This document shows, one piece after another, positions 1 to 8,640 of a stretch of DNA of 64,000 nt; position 1 is the first letter of the stretch; each line of letters begins with the position of its first letter. The notes under the pieces are model-generated. The model did not search any database. It was not told the DNA's origin and saw only the letters and a program-made list of their open reading frames with translations. Both the position numbers and the translations under genes were made by a program. Location of the stretch: NCBI RefSeq assembly GCF_003367245.1, contig NZ_QRGR01000008.1, positions 186,001 to 250,000 on the forward strand, written 5' to 3'. Origin of the DNA: Pontibacter diazotrophicus (GTDB lineage: Bacteria > Bacteroidota > Bacteroidia > Cytophagales > Hymenobacteraceae).

Positions 1-1
1 C

Positions 2-1912
2 ATTCACAATAAGCTGGCCTACCTTTCCGGCTCTTTCGGGGTGGTGGCGCTGGATCTGCAAAAGCGGGAGATAAAAGATACTTACAGCAACCTTGGTCCG
101 GGTGGCGAGGCCGTACAGGTGCAAGCCTCCGCCATACTGCGCGACAGCATATACCTGGTTACTAACCTCGGCTTGCTTGCAGCACAGCATACAGGAACTA
201 ACCTTCAGGACTTCCATAACTGGTCGGGCCTTAACAATGGCTTACCCACTCCTGAAACTGTTACCAGTCTGGCTGCTTTTAACAACAGGCTTTATGCCGG
301 CACAGCCGCCAGCGGCGTTTACAGCCTGACTGCTGGAAGCTGGCAACCAGCCGCAGTGGCTCCAAACACAGCCATAAACACCATTACCGCATCCAACAAC
401 TATCTGACAGTGGCAACAGCAGCAGGTGTGTACCTGCTCGACCAGCAAAACAACATCTCTCACCTAACGCACCAGCTGCTAGAGCAGCCACAGCAGGCTA
501 TTGCAGGAGCAGATGGTTTGGTATGGGCAGCTGACAGAACAAACGGGTTTGTGCGGCTAACCATAGATGGGAACGCTGCCGCTGCTTTTGCCCCTGATGG
601 GCCCTACTCCGGCAACAGCTTTCGGGTGTATACGCATGCCGGCAAAGCCTATGTACTAAGCGGTGGCTTTAACGAAGGCTATTCAGAAGCCGGAATACAG
701 GACGGCTTTTTTGTGCATGAAAACGGCGAGTGGACAAGCTATAACCAGTTTCTGTACCCAAACCCGCAGGAGTACGTTCCGGCCCGGGACCTTGTAGCTG
801 CCACCTATAACCCTGTAACAGATAAAATGTACTTCGGGAGCTATGGTGATGGCTTAGTAGAGTGGGGTGGACCAGGCAATACATTGCGCTATAATAACAG
901 CAACAGTACCTTGGTCAGTAACTCCCCTGATGCGGCTGCCAACGCTGTACGGGTTACAGACATGGACGTGGATGCAGCGGGTAACGTGTGGGTGGTAAAC
1001 AGGCACCAACTTTCTGGCGCACCGGGGCTGCATGTGCTGCAACCAGACGGCACCTGGAAATCTTTTTTGCTGCCGGGGGTAGCGGATGGTAGTAACCTGG
1101 ACCTGATTCAGGTGGACGACTACAACCAGAAATGGCTCTCTGTTTCGCGCAGGGGAAACACCAGCAGCGGGCTTGTGGTGTTTGATGAGACACAGAACCG
1201 GGTGCGCCAGCTACGAGCCGGGGAGGGGAATGGCGGCTTGCCGGACGGTGCTGTCTATAGTATGGCCAAAGACCTGAACGGCGACATCTGGGTAGGTACA
1301 GCCAGTGGAGTAGGTGTATATTATAATCCCGGCTTTGTATTTGAAACACAGCCATATGATGCTCACATCCCGGTTATTGACAGGAGGCCGCTGCTGAACG
1401 GTCAGATAGTGCGCTCCATTTCAGTAGATGGTGCCAACCGGAAATGGATGGGAACCGACCACGGCCTCTGGCTCTTCAGCCCTGACGGCGATGCAGTGAT
1501 ACATCATTTTACTACCCAGAACAGCCCGCTGCCCTCAGACAAAGTGCTATCAGTAGCAGTGGAGCATAAAACAGGGGAAGTGTTCATAGCCACAGAGGCA
1601 GGCGTTGCCTCTTACAGGGCAGGTGCCACCATCACAGAAGGTGAGCCTGAGTGCGCCACTGTTTTCCCGAACCCCGTGCGCCGCGACTATACCGGACTGG
1701 TGGGTGTTTCGGGTTTGCCAAACAATGCCGATGTCCGCATCACCGACATTTCCGGAACACTGGTGTACAAGACAAAAGCGCTGGGAGGCACACTGAACTG
1801 GGACGCCCGCGATTACAACGGCAAACGCGTGAAAGCCGGGGTATACCTGGTGATGAGTTCAGGTGCGGAAGGTGGGCAAACCTGTATCAGTAAAATAGCC
1901 GTACTGGAATAG
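2..1912 (+). CDS. PorZ-like beta-propeller protein with T9SS C-terminal domain (5' partial)
   Basis: The reading frame is open from the first bases of the window without a start codon that fits, so the gene begins upstream and only the last 636 or so residues are here. The visible part has repeated short blades such as GLVWAADRT, GNVWVVNRH, GDIWVGTASGVGVYYNPG and RKWMGTDHGLWLFSPDG, the pattern of two-component-regulator or PorZ-type propellers. The last 85 residues form a secretion-type tail with VFPNPV, then an FlgD-like segment (WDARDYNGKRVKAGVYLV) and a final KIAVLE. In Bacteroidota a propeller plus such a tail next to recO suggests PorZ, a surface component of the type IX secretion attachment complex. 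The PorZ name is inference; a generic T9SS cargo propeller is the alternative. It reads toward recO with about 250 bp between them. Confidence 0.6.
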   Translation: MHNKLAYLSGSFGVVALDLQKREIKDTYSNLGPGGEAVQVQASAILRDSIYLVTNLGLLAAQHTGTNLQDFHNWSGLNNGLPTPETVTSLAAFNNRLYAGTAASGVYSLTAGSWQPAAVAPNTAINTITASNNYLTVATAAGVYLLDQQNNISHLTHQLLEQPQQAIAGADGLVWAADRTNGFVRLTIDGNAAAAFAPDGPYSGNSFRVYTHAGKAYVLSGGFNEGYSEAGIQDGFFVHENGEWTSYNQFLYPNPQEYVPARDLVAATYNPVTDKMYFGSYGDGLVEWGGPGNTLRYNNSNSTLVSNSPDAAANAVRVTDMDVDAAGNVWVVNRHQLSGAPGLHVLQPDGTWKSFLLPGVADGSNLDLIQVDDYNQKWLSVSRRGNTSSGLVVFDETQNRVRQLRAGEGNGGLPDGAVYSMAKDLNGDIWVGTASGVGVYYNPGFVFETQPYDAHIPVIDRRPLLNGQIVRSISVDGANRKWMGTDHGLWLFSPDGDAVIHHFTTQNSPLPSDKVLSVAVEHKTGEVFIATEAGVASYRAGATITEGEPECATVFPNPVRRDYTGLVGVSGLPNNADVRITDISGTLVYKTKALGGTLNWDARDYNGKRVKAGVYLVMSSGAEGGQTCISKIAVLE

Positions 1913-1993
1913 AAGCTGAATAGCCTCATTGCTTTCTAAGCGTATTTTAATCCATTGCAAATAGTAGACGACACTGCATATGGATTCTTTTTA

Positions 1994-2056
1994 CCTGCCC
2001 CTCCGAGGAGGGGATTTTCTGCAAGAGTAAAATATTCCCCTCCTCGGAGGGGCAGG
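1994..2056. repeat. Perfect 20-bp inverted repeat, GC-rich arms
   Basis: The arm CCTGCCCCTCCGAGGAGGGG at 1994-2013 is repeated exactly in inverted orientation at 2037-2056, with a 23-nt AT-rich spacer. Each arm is itself nearly palindromic. It lies between the PorZ-like gene and recO and could act as a terminator of the former, but there is no clean T run. The G/C-box composition resembles short dispersed intergenic repeats common in Bacteroidota genomes, which is the other reading. Confidence 0.7.
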
Positions 2057-2159
2057 AGTGGGTTTTTACTGTTTTCACATGAGAGCCTATGTTCACTTGA
2101 AGGCTCCTGTATGAGAATATGCTTTATATCTTTTATCCTGATACTTGTACCCAACCTTT

Positions 2160-2873
2160 ATGCTAGTTAAAACACGGGGCATTGTACTGAACCATATCAA
2201 GTACCGCGAAACTTCCGTTATTGCCAGAGTGTACACGGAGGCACTGGGGGTGCAGTCGTACATCATAAACGGGGTGCGGAAGAAAGGGCCAGGTTCACGC
2301 GTTGCCCTGTTTCAGCCGTTCACGCTGCTGGAGATGGTCGTGTATACCTCGCCCAGAGGCGGCCTTACGCGCATATCGGAGTTCAAAATCGCTCATCCTT
2401 TTTCCTCTATTCCTTTTGATATCCGGAAGAGCAGTATCCTGCTGTTTCTGTCAGAGATGGTGTCGCGCACTATAAAGGAGGAGGAGGAGAATCCGGTGCT
2501 GTTTCACTTCCTTTACAATGCCATCATCTTCTTTGATGCGCAGGAGCAGGGCTTTGAGAACTTTCACCTCGTGTTTTTGCTACAGCTCAGTTACCATCTG
2601 GGCTTCGGTCCGGGCTCCGGGGCAGAGATTGTGGAGCAGGTAGCCTTCTCGGCCAATGCCCAGTCTGCTACCTCGGCACCACCTGTGCTGGCGCTGCAGG
2701 CGCACGAGCGTTTCTTTGACCTGTTGCTGAAAGATTCGTCACCAGGCATCATTCCTAATGGGCGTGTCCGGCGCGAACTGCTGGACATCCTAATCCGCTA
2801 CTACCAGTTGCATGTAGACCGGTTGGGTGAGATAAAGTCATTAGCTATACTATCGGAGGTGTTGGCGGAGTAG
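2160..2873 (+). CDS. recO: DNA repair protein RecO
   Basis: A 237-aa protein beginning MLVKTRGIVLNHIKYRET, typical of the RecO N-terminal OB fold. The family loads RecA onto SSB-coated single strands together with RecR in RecF-pathway recombination, in the cytoplasm. The OB fold covers about residues 1-80 and the helical C-terminal domain follows. I see no cysteines at all, so the four-cysteine zinc site found in some RecO proteins is absent. A TTG five codons upstream (2145) is also in frame, but the ATG at 2160 gives the usual family start. The gene converges on the FKBP operon and ends at a strong bidirectional terminator. Confidence 0.9.
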   Translation: MLVKTRGIVLNHIKYRETSVIARVYTEALGVQSYIINGVRKKGPGSRVALFQPFTLLEMVVYTSPRGGLTRISEFKIAHPFSSIPFDIRKSSILLFLSEMVSRTIKEEEENPVLFHFLYNAIIFFDAQEQGFENFHLVFLLQLSYHLGFGPGSGAEIVEQVAFSANAQSATSAPPVLALQAHERFFDLLLKDSSPGIIPNGRVRRELLDILIRYYQLHVDRLGEIKSLAILSEVLAE

Positions 2874-2897
2874 GAGCAGGGTTAACCGATAGGCATA

Positions 2898-2939
2898 AAA
2901 AAGCCGGAGCTTGTTATATTTAACATGCTCCGGCTTTTT
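2898..2939. terminator. Bidirectional terminator between recO and FKBP operon
   Basis: AAAAAGCCGGAGC at 2898-2910 pairs exactly with GCTCCGGCTTTTT at 2927-2939. The stem continues inward with one mismatch (TGTTA/TAACA). The A and T runs on both sides let it serve both convergent units. Confidence 0.9.
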
Positions 2940-2954
2940 GAGTTTATCAGAAAC

Positions 2955-3494
2955 TTACTGTATGCTTATTACTTCTATATCAAAAATAAGCACTGCATTT
3001 GGGGGTATGGCGCCCTGTGAACCGTAGCGGCCATAGCCTAAGTGCGATGGGATATATAGGCGGGCTCTTTCACCTACCTTCATCAGCTTCAGGCCTTCAT
3101 CCCAGCCCGGAATAACTCTGCCTGCACCAACAGGTTCAACCACAAAGGTTTTGTTCCTGTCTACACTGGAATCAAACTTGGTGCCGTCGAGTAACGTGCC
3201 GGTATAGTGCACTTCCACATCATCCCCGGACTCCACCTTTGCGCCTGTGCCTTCCTCCAGCTTTTGGTAATATAACCCAGAGTTTGTACGGGTAACCTCA
3301 GCCATATCCACATTGTTAGTACTTAGATACTCCTTAATGAGCTTGTCATCCGTCTCCCGCTGTGCTACCGGGTCAAAATAGTAGGGTGACTGCTCATCCT
3401 GAGAGCAGGAAACAAGAGTTCCAATGGTGAAGAAGAAGAGAAACGCCTGTAGCAGGCGGCTTCTCTTTCCTGAATATGACTTAATGTTCTGCAT
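2955..3494 (-). CDS. FKBP-type peptidyl-prolyl isomerase lipoprotein
   Basis: A 179-aa protein with a lipoprotein signal: a hydrophobic stretch followed by LVSC, Cys30. It has one FKBP domain at about residues 85-178, with the family motifs VHYTGTLLDGTKFDSS, VIPGWDEGL and the final IFDIEVISI strand. It should catalyse proline cis-trans isomerisation on proteins in the periplasm. It is the last gene of a leftward run nrnA, FKBP, FKBP with gaps of 20-22 nt. In Flavobacteriia a similar gene near nrnA and ndk is the gliding protein GldI, so a role in gliding or T9SS folding is possible. That link is inference from context. Confidence 0.88.
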   Translation of the reverse strand: MQNIKSYSGKRSRLLQAFLFFFTIGTLVSCSQDEQSPYYFDPVAQRETDDKLIKEYLSTNNVDMAEVTRTNSGLYYQKLEEGTGAKVESGDDVEVHYTGTLLDGTKFDSSVDRNKTFVVEPVGAGRVIPGWDEGLKLMKVGERARLYIPSHLGYGRYGSQGAIPPNAVLIFDIEVISIQ

Positions 3495-3514
3495 AAGAAT
3501 AATTTTAGTAGGTA

Positions 3515-4477
3515 CTACTGCTTCTCTACATCCACCAGTTCCACGTCGAAACGCAGGATGGAGTTGGCTGGCATATCAGGGCCGCGGTCCTGCTCACCGT
3601 AAGCCAGAGTAGAAGGAACAAGTAAAGTGGCATCGCTGCCTTCCTGCAGCTTCTGAATTGCCTCATCCCATCCCTTTATTACCTGGCCCTCGCCGAGCGT
3701 GAATTTGAATGGCTCGCCATTCGCCGCAGGGTTGTTGCGTGAACTCTCTAATTCTTTACCATCCAGGTGCGTCAGCTTGTAATGTACCGAAACCTGGTCG
3801 CCTGCACTGGCCTGTGGGCCTTTGCCTGGCTCATTTACTACATAATAAACGCCTGATTCTGTTTTCTGTACATTCTGCAGGTTGTTTTGCTGGATGTACT
3901 CCTGAATTCTCTGATCATCCACTTTTTGCTGCTCCACAGCACGCGCCTGCGCTTCCTGCATCTGCTGCTCAAACATCTGCTGCTGGTCTGCCATCGCCTG
4001 CTCTCTTGACTGTACTTTCTCTGCTTTGATGAAGAAAGTCAACTGTGAACCTGGCTTGATGAATGGAGGCATCGGCTGGGCGAATGTTTTCGCGAAAAGA
4101 GAGTCAGCGCTTACTTTAAACACGCCGCTGTCACCCGGAGACAGCATCATCAGGGCCTGCTCTAAGCTACCCTTAAACGTTGGCTCCATTACCGGGATCA
4201 TAACCGGCTGGTCCTGGGTGCGGGAATCAAACAGGACAGAGTCTTCAGCGTTTTGGTAAGACATCTGCATCGTCACTACTTCTCCTATTTTGGCGCCAGT
4301 AGTGTCCTCAGGAGAAACCTGACCTTTGTTCTCGTACGCACCATCCTCGGTTCTTTCGTAAATTTTATAGGTCAGGCCATCAGCCGTTGTATAAAATTCA
4401 TCACTGTTATTGTTGCAGCCTTGCAACAGAAAAGCGCCAGCTATCACTGGCAACAAAAATTTGGTTTTAGATAGCAT
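3515..4477 (-). CDS. Long FKBP-type peptidyl-prolyl isomerase lipoprotein
   Basis: A 320-aa lipoprotein with lipobox LQGC, Cys21. The C-terminal part (about residues 210-318) is a full FKBP domain: VSVHYKLTHLDGKELESS, VIKGWDEAIQKL, LAYGEQ and the final LRFDVELVDV. The N-terminal part (about 45-155) looks like a diverged FKBP fold with VTMQMSYQN and a LTFFIKAEKV strand. The two are joined by a Gln/Glu-rich segment near 160-195 that should form a long helix or coiled coil. This two-lobe shape suits a periplasmic folding chaperone. The gene sits 22 nt after nrnA and 20 nt before the short FKBP, so the three are probably co-transcribed. Confidence 0.85.
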   Translation of the reverse strand: MLSKTKFLLPVIAGAFLLQGCNNNSDEFYTTADGLTYKIYERTEDGAYENKGQVSPEDTTGAKIGEVVTMQMSYQNAEDSVLFDSRTQDQPVMIPVMEPTFKGSLEQALMMLSPGDSGVFKVSADSLFAKTFAQPMPPFIKPGSQLTFFIKAEKVQSREQAMADQQQMFEQQMQEAQARAVEQQKVDDQRIQEYIQQNNLQNVQKTESGVYYVVNEPGKGPQASAGDQVSVHYKLTHLDGKELESSRNNPAANGEPFKFTLGEGQVIKGWDEAIQKLQEGSDATLLVPSTLAYGEQDRGPDMPANSILRFDVELVDVEKQ

Positions 4478-4499
4478 TGATATAAGTTGATATAAATTG

Positions 4500-5522
4500 T
4501 TACTTGGTTAGGGCCTGCTGCAATTGGTCTTTATAAAGCGGCAACAGGCTTTCGAATTTTTGTATGGTGGCCTCCAGTGTGTCCATGGAAATACCGCCAG
4601 CTGCGTTTTTGTGGCCTCCGCCGCTAAAATGCGACCGTGCAAACTCATTTGCAGAGAAATCACCTACCGACCGGAACGACATTTTCACAGCCTGGGTGCG
4701 ATCGATGATGAGCGCTGCAAATACTATGCCTTCAATGGAAAGCGCATAATTTACAAGGCCCTCTGTATCACCTGTTTTAGAGTTGTAGGCTTTCAATTCA
4801 TCCGCTGTAATGGAGATGTAGGCCGTTTTATACTCCTGTAGCACCACCAGCTTGTCTTTCAGCACATAACCCAAAAATCGCAGGCGCAGTTCCGTAGAGC
4901 TGTCGTAAATAAGGCGGTGGATGTTAGAGGTTTTCACGCCAATCTGCAGCAAATCAGCAATAATCAGGTGTACATTCTGAGAGGTGCTTGGGTGCCGGAA
5001 AGATCCTGTGTCGGTCATAATGCCCGCATAGAGGCATTCCCCGATGCCCGTGTCTATCAGGTCGGCGTCGCCCATTGCCTTTATCAGGTCATAGACAATT
5101 TCGGCTGTGGCGGCCGCGCTGGTATTGGCGTAGTCCAGGTCAGCGAAATCCTCCGGCTCCAGGTGGTGGTCTATCAGCACCTTCGCACCTTGGGCCTGCC
5201 GGATATACTCGCCCATCTCGCTGATGCGGGAAAGCGTGTTGAAGTCAAGGCAGAAAATCACCTGCGACTCTGCTATGATACGCTGTACCAGGGCATCGTT
5301 CTTTTCAGAGTACACGATTACGTCGTCGTTGCCCTCCATCCAGTTCAGGAATTCAGGGTAATCAGAAGGCGTAATAACCGTAACACGGTGGCCTTTCTTT
5401 TTAAGGTAACCTGCCAAACCCAGTGAAGAACCCAACGCATCCGCGTCCGGTTTATGGTGTGTGGTGATCATCACCTCTTTAGGCTCCTGCAAAAGCTCTT
5501 GCAGCGCATTGATATTGTGCAT
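4500..5522 (-). CDS. nrnA: DHH/DHHA1 phosphoesterase, NrnA-type (oligoribonuclease/pAp phosphatase)
   Basis: A 340-aa protein with all DHH-family motifs: HHKPDADALGS with D26 and D28, the CLDFN segment with D93, IDHH with D118-H119-H120, and TDTGSFRHPSTS. The DHHA1 glycine loop GGGHKNAAGG is near residues 302-311. NrnA enzymes are Mn-dependent cytoplasmic nucleases that degrade nano-RNA and dephosphorylate pAp. The length matches the family. It heads the leftward operon with two FKBP genes and is divergent from ndk across about 230 bp. A sequence close to the -7 consensus (CAAATTTG near 5565) lies in that gap, but I do not count it as proven. Confidence 0.88.
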   Translation of the reverse strand: MHNINALQELLQEPKEVMITTHHKPDADALGSSLGLAGYLKKKGHRVTVITPSDYPEFLNWMEGNDDVIVYSEKNDALVQRIIAESQVIFCLDFNTLSRISEMGEYIRQAQGAKVLIDHHLEPEDFADLDYANTSAAATAEIVYDLIKAMGDADLIDTGIGECLYAGIMTDTGSFRHPSTSQNVHLIIADLLQIGVKTSNIHRLIYDSSTELRLRFLGYVLKDKLVVLQEYKTAYISITADELKAYNSKTGDTEGLVNYALSIEGIVFAALIIDRTQAVKMSFRSVGDFSANEFARSHFSGGGHKNAAGGISMDTLEATIQKFESLLPLYKDQLQQALTK

Positions 5523-5701
5523 ACTATAGGTTTAAATCCTCTGATTAATAAGGATATAAGGCGCAAATTTGAGAATAAAATACTTCTAAAGCAATTAATT
5601 AGCGCTTTAGGCAGCATCAGTCGTGGTAGAATAACCCTGCGTGCAATATAGGAGTTAACTAAAGTATAATAGAAAGTATGCTGTTTTTATCTGAAATGCC
5701 C

Positions 5702-5709
5702 TACTTTTG
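5702..5709 (+). promoter_or_regulatory. -7 element of the ndk promoter
   Basis: TACTTTTG matches the Bacteroidota -7 consensus TAnnTTTG exactly and lies 41 nt before the ndk ATG. No clear TTTG is seen at the -33 position, so only the -7 box is claimed. Confidence 0.55.
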
Positions 5710-5750
5710 CAGTCCGAAACTAAAGTATAACTTATATAGATTAAAGAAAC

Positions 5751-6170
5751 ATGGCTGGAAACAAGACATTCACTATGATTAAGCCTGATGCGGTGGCAGA
5801 TAACCACATTGGCGGTATTACACAAATGATTGAGCAAGGCGGCTTCCGTATTGTGGCAATGAAAAAAACAAAGCTATCTGAGGAGCGTGCCGGTAAATTT
5901 TACGAAGTGCACAAAGAGCGTCCTTTCTATGGCGACCTTGTAAACTATATGTCTTCCGGCCCTATCGTGGCAATGATTCTGGAGAAAGACAATGCGGTGG
6001 AAGACTTCCGTAAGCTGATTGGCGCTACCAACCCGGCGCAGGCTGAGGAAGGTACTATCCGTAAGAAGTATGCAAAGTCTATCGAGGCGAACGCCGTGCA
6101 CGGCTCTGACTCTGATGAGAACGCGCAGATTGAAGGCGATTTCTTCTTCTCTGCTGACGAGCGCTTCTAA
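5751..6170 (+). CDS. ndk: Nucleoside diphosphate kinase
   Basis: A 139-aa protein with the classic NDK pattern: FTMIKPDAV at the N-terminus and NAVHGSDS carrying the phospho-accepting His117. It transfers the gamma phosphate from ATP to NDPs by a ping-pong mechanism in the cytoplasm and keeps NTP and dNTP pools balanced. The length is normal for the family and all active-site blocks are intact. It is a single-gene unit with its own -7 box upstream and a terminator after the stop. Confidence 0.96.
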   Translation: MAGNKTFTMIKPDAVADNHIGGITQMIEQGGFRIVAMKKTKLSEERAGKFYEVHKERPFYGDLVNYMSSGPIVAMILEKDNAVEDFRKLIGATNPAQAEEGTIRKKYAKSIEANAVHGSDSDENAQIEGDFFFSADERF

Positions 6171-6194
6171 GCACTAAAAATTACTTATTGATTG

Positions 6195-6230
6195 AAAGCC
6201 GCATAGCCGTAATGGTTGTGCGGTTTTTTT
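6195..6230 (+). terminator. ndk terminator
   Basis: An imperfect hairpin (AAAGCCGCATAGCC with GGTTGTGCGGTTT, using G-U pairs) is followed by seven T residues, 25 nt after the ndk stop codon. Confidence 0.75.
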
Positions 6231-6290
6231 ATGTGTAGTATATAGGATATATATTATATTTGGGTCCGAATTAGCCTGAGCAGCTCTAAC

Positions 6291-7544
6291 ATGAAACAGA
6301 CTTTACTTCTCATTGCCTTAGTGCTTTGCCCTCTCCTCACCTTCGCGCAGCAGGAGGATGAATACAGACCCGTCGTGATACATTACAACGCCCAGTGGCA
6401 GGTAACCAAACCGGAAGCTGCTGTAGTAAAACGATTGGCCTATTTGCCGGCAAATATCAAACATATAAAAGACCTGAATGCTCCTGAATTTATACATGGC
6501 ATCAAGGATTACTATGCAAATGACACAATGCTGGCAAGAGGGCATTATAATGAGAGGGGCGAGAAATGGGCCACCTGGTCTTTTTATTACCCCAACGGGC
6601 AACTCGACTGCCAAGGCAAGTTCGATAGGTGGAAACTGGTTGGAGAATGGCGGTTCTGGTGGCCCGATGGCAAACCCATGATGGAGGTGTACTACGGGCA
6701 GGATTATGACTTAATCATGCGAAACTGCTGGAATCAGCAGGGCGATCAAACCGTGAGGGACGGCAATGGCAGCTATGCCGCTGTTGTACCGGATGAGAAT
6801 GGTGTGGATATGCTGCTCAAAGGTTCTTACCAGAACGGCTACCAGGCTGGCGAATGGACTTATGGTCCTGAAGGAGGTAATCCGATTGTGCGCCAGAAGT
6901 TTGGCGAAAAAGGCAAGGTGCTCGAGGGGGTGATGTATGCCAAAGGCAAAGTAAAGAAAAAGTACACATCCCCGAACAGGCTGCGTGTGGAGCCGGAACC
7001 AGAAAATGCAGGAGAGGCCGAAAGGTGGATACCGGACCCTGCCTTTTATGAGAAGGGTTACCCAGTGGTGGCGGATGTGCTCAGCCTGGAGGTTCAGAAG
7101 GTGGAGGTTGACAAGAAGCTAAAGTCTGTTACAAATCATTATTACAACATCATTCAGCGGTTTGAAGGCGGGGCAGACACTACAGTTTTTGGTGCGCCTG
7201 TTGTATTGCCTGTTTTCAAAAGAAATGTGCAATCCTTTATCAGCACGCATTATAAGTTTCCCGAGCATTTGCGGAACCAGCACATACAGGGAATCATGGT
7301 GGCCACCTTTCTGGTGGATAAGGAAGGGGTAATAAAGGACCCCATCATCATAAAGAGTTTGGACCCTGCGCTGGACGAAGCATACCTAAAAATGATAAAC
7401 AAAATGCCTGCCTGGCAGCCGGGTACTGTTAACGGGAAACCAGCTGAGATGCTCATGACTTTGCCGCTTCGAATCAAAGGGAGCTACATTGTGGCGGAGC
7501 ATGAAGGGTTTGGAGGTAGGAGAGGGAGGGGTAGGAACTTTTAA
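6291..7544 (+). CDS. Secreted MORN-repeat protein with TonB C-terminal domain
   Basis: A 417-aa protein with a signal peptide (hydrophobic residues 4-17, cleavage near TFAQQ). About residues 85-215 contain MORN/YwqK-like repeats: GHYNERGEKWATWSFYYPNG, GEWRFWWPDGKPMMEVYYG and GSYQNGYQAGEWTYG. The last 95 or so residues resemble a TonB C-terminal domain (IQGIMVATFLVDKEG, LDEAYLKMI, MPAWQPGTVNGKP). Such proteins in Bacteroidota are periplasmic and of unknown function. The domain pair suggests envelope contact or signalling rather than energy transduction, since the proline-rich linker and N-terminal TonB anchor are missing. It is monocistronic, with a strong hairpin after it. Confidence 0.75.
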   Translation: MKQTLLLIALVLCPLLTFAQQEDEYRPVVIHYNAQWQVTKPEAAVVKRLAYLPANIKHIKDLNAPEFIHGIKDYYANDTMLARGHYNERGEKWATWSFYYPNGQLDCQGKFDRWKLVGEWRFWWPDGKPMMEVYYGQDYDLIMRNCWNQQGDQTVRDGNGSYAAVVPDENGVDMLLKGSYQNGYQAGEWTYGPEGGNPIVRQKFGEKGKVLEGVMYAKGKVKKKYTSPNRLRVEPEPENAGEAERWIPDPAFYEKGYPVVADVLSLEVQKVEVDKKLKSVTNHYYNIIQRFEGGADTTVFGAPVVLPVFKRNVQSFISTHYKFPEHLRNQHIQGIMVATFLVDKEGVIKDPIIIKSLDPALDEAYLKMINKMPAWQPGTVNGKPAEMLMTLPLRIKGSYIVAEHEGFGGRRGRGRNF

Positions 7545-7570
7545 AAGCCTCTGGCTATCAGGTTGTGAAA

Positions 7571-7609
7571 AACAGCAGCGGCCAGCATAAAATGCTGGCC
7601 GCTGCTGTT
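7571..7609. terminator. Bidirectional terminator, perfect 17-bp stem
   Basis: AACAGCAGCGGCCAGCA at 7571-7587 is an exact inverted match of 7593-7609, with a 5-nt loop. It lies between the convergent MORN/TonB_C and LysM genes. Confidence 0.85.
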
Positions 7610-7623
7610 ATAAGTGAGTTGAT

Positions 7624-7962
7624 TTAGTCTCTCGGAATCACGAGGCGCTGGCCTGGCCGGATCAGGTCCGGATTAGGGCCTACTGTGTCTTTGTTTGCTT
7701 CGTAAATGCGCTTCCAGGCATTGGCATCGCCATAGTGCTTCTTGGCAATTTTAGAAAGAGAGTCCCCGCTCTGCACAGAATAAATATCCTGCGTAGGAGT
7801 GGTAGGCTTTATCTGACTCTTGTCATTTTCATTGTAAAATGCTTGGTTCGGGTTTCCCGGAGTTGTGGTTACTTTTTCTGTTCCTTTCGGGTTTGTAGCC
7901 GGCTTTGCTGCTGGTTTTGCAGGCGCTTTTTCCCCCTTCTTAAAAAAATCCATTAATCCCAT
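7624..7962 (-). CDS. Small LysM-domain protein
   Basis: A 112-aa protein with one C-terminal LysM domain (residues 61-109: YSVQSGDSLSKIAKKHYGDA through IRPGQRLVIP). The N-terminal half is a low-complexity Ala/Pro/Lys/Thr linker after MGLMDFFKKGEK. LysM binds N-acetylglucosamine in peptidoglycan. No signal peptide is visible, as in the YgaU/LysM cytoplasmic-type proteins, so its location is uncertain. The Met at residue 4 is an alternative start. Confidence 0.8.
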   Translation of the reverse strand: MGLMDFFKKGEKAPAKPAAKPATNPKGTEKVTTTPGNPNQAFYNENDKSQIKPTTPTQDIYSVQSGDSLSKIAKKHYGDANAWKRIYEANKDTVGPNPDLIRPGQRLVIPRD

Positions 7963-8159
7963 ATCGGTATAAATTTTAAGTCAACGTTAAATAATTAGGC
8001 GGCTACGATGCTTAGCAAAAGCCGCTTAACATAAAATACGCCTGCAAAGGGAGTTAGTTGTGCCGCTGCATTGCAACGGCATGATATAGAAGACCGTAAG
8101 AAGCAAGCATACGAGGCTATGGCAGTGGCTCAAGCCTTCAGACGCATAAAAAATAAACT

Positions 8160-8588
8160 ATGAACGGTATGATGAAAAATAAAATAAATTATAAGCATAA
8201 ACTGAACACGCTGTTGGCTATGTTATTTGCAGTAGTGCTGGTAAGCTGTGGCGGAAGTGATGAAGTTGGTTCCGAAAATATGATCTCTGGAACAAACAGT
8301 AAAACCTGGGTGGCTGATGAGGAAATGAATTCAGCCGGTCAGGAAGTAGACCAGGTAGATAGCGATGAGCAGGGAGGAATGCAGTTTTATGCTGATGGCC
8401 GCTTTGCGATGGGCGAAAGTGGTATGTTAAGGACAGGTACATGGTCCTTTGATCAGGCTGCCAATCGCCTGACACTTCAGTTTGAGGATGAGGACGTAAG
8501 CCAGAACTTTGAAGTGACGAAGCTGACGGAAGATGAAATGAACTTAAGAGTGCCGGATGGCTCGGAAATGAAGCTGAAAGCAAAATAA
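8160..8588 (+). CDS. Small lipocalin-like lipoprotein, function unknown
   Basis: A 142-aa protein with a hydrophobic segment ending in LVSC (Cys30), so a lipoprotein. The mature part is acidic. It contains KTWVADEE, then FYADGRFAMGESGMLRTGTW and LTLQFEDEDV, the strand-rich pattern of lipocalin-like stress or copper-resistance lipoproteins in Bacteroidota. I cannot assign a ligand. Starts at residues 4 or 5 are also possible. It stands alone, convergent with the MFS gene. Confidence 0.65.
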   Translation: MNGMMKNKINYKHKLNTLLAMLFAVVLVSCGGSDEVGSENMISGTNSKTWVADEEMNSAGQEVDQVDSDEQGGMQFYADGRFAMGESGMLRTGTWSFDQAANRLTLQFEDEDVSQNFEVTKLTEDEMNLRVPDGSEMKLKAK

Positions 8589-8640
8589 GGACGCAACTCT
8601 TTCCGTAATCTATAGTATATAAAAGAGAAGTTTCGATTTT

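Noticed and set aside
1955-2170. 71-codon ORF across the GC-box inverted repeat
   Set aside because: It is a translation of the repeat and ends in the recO start. No independent coding support.
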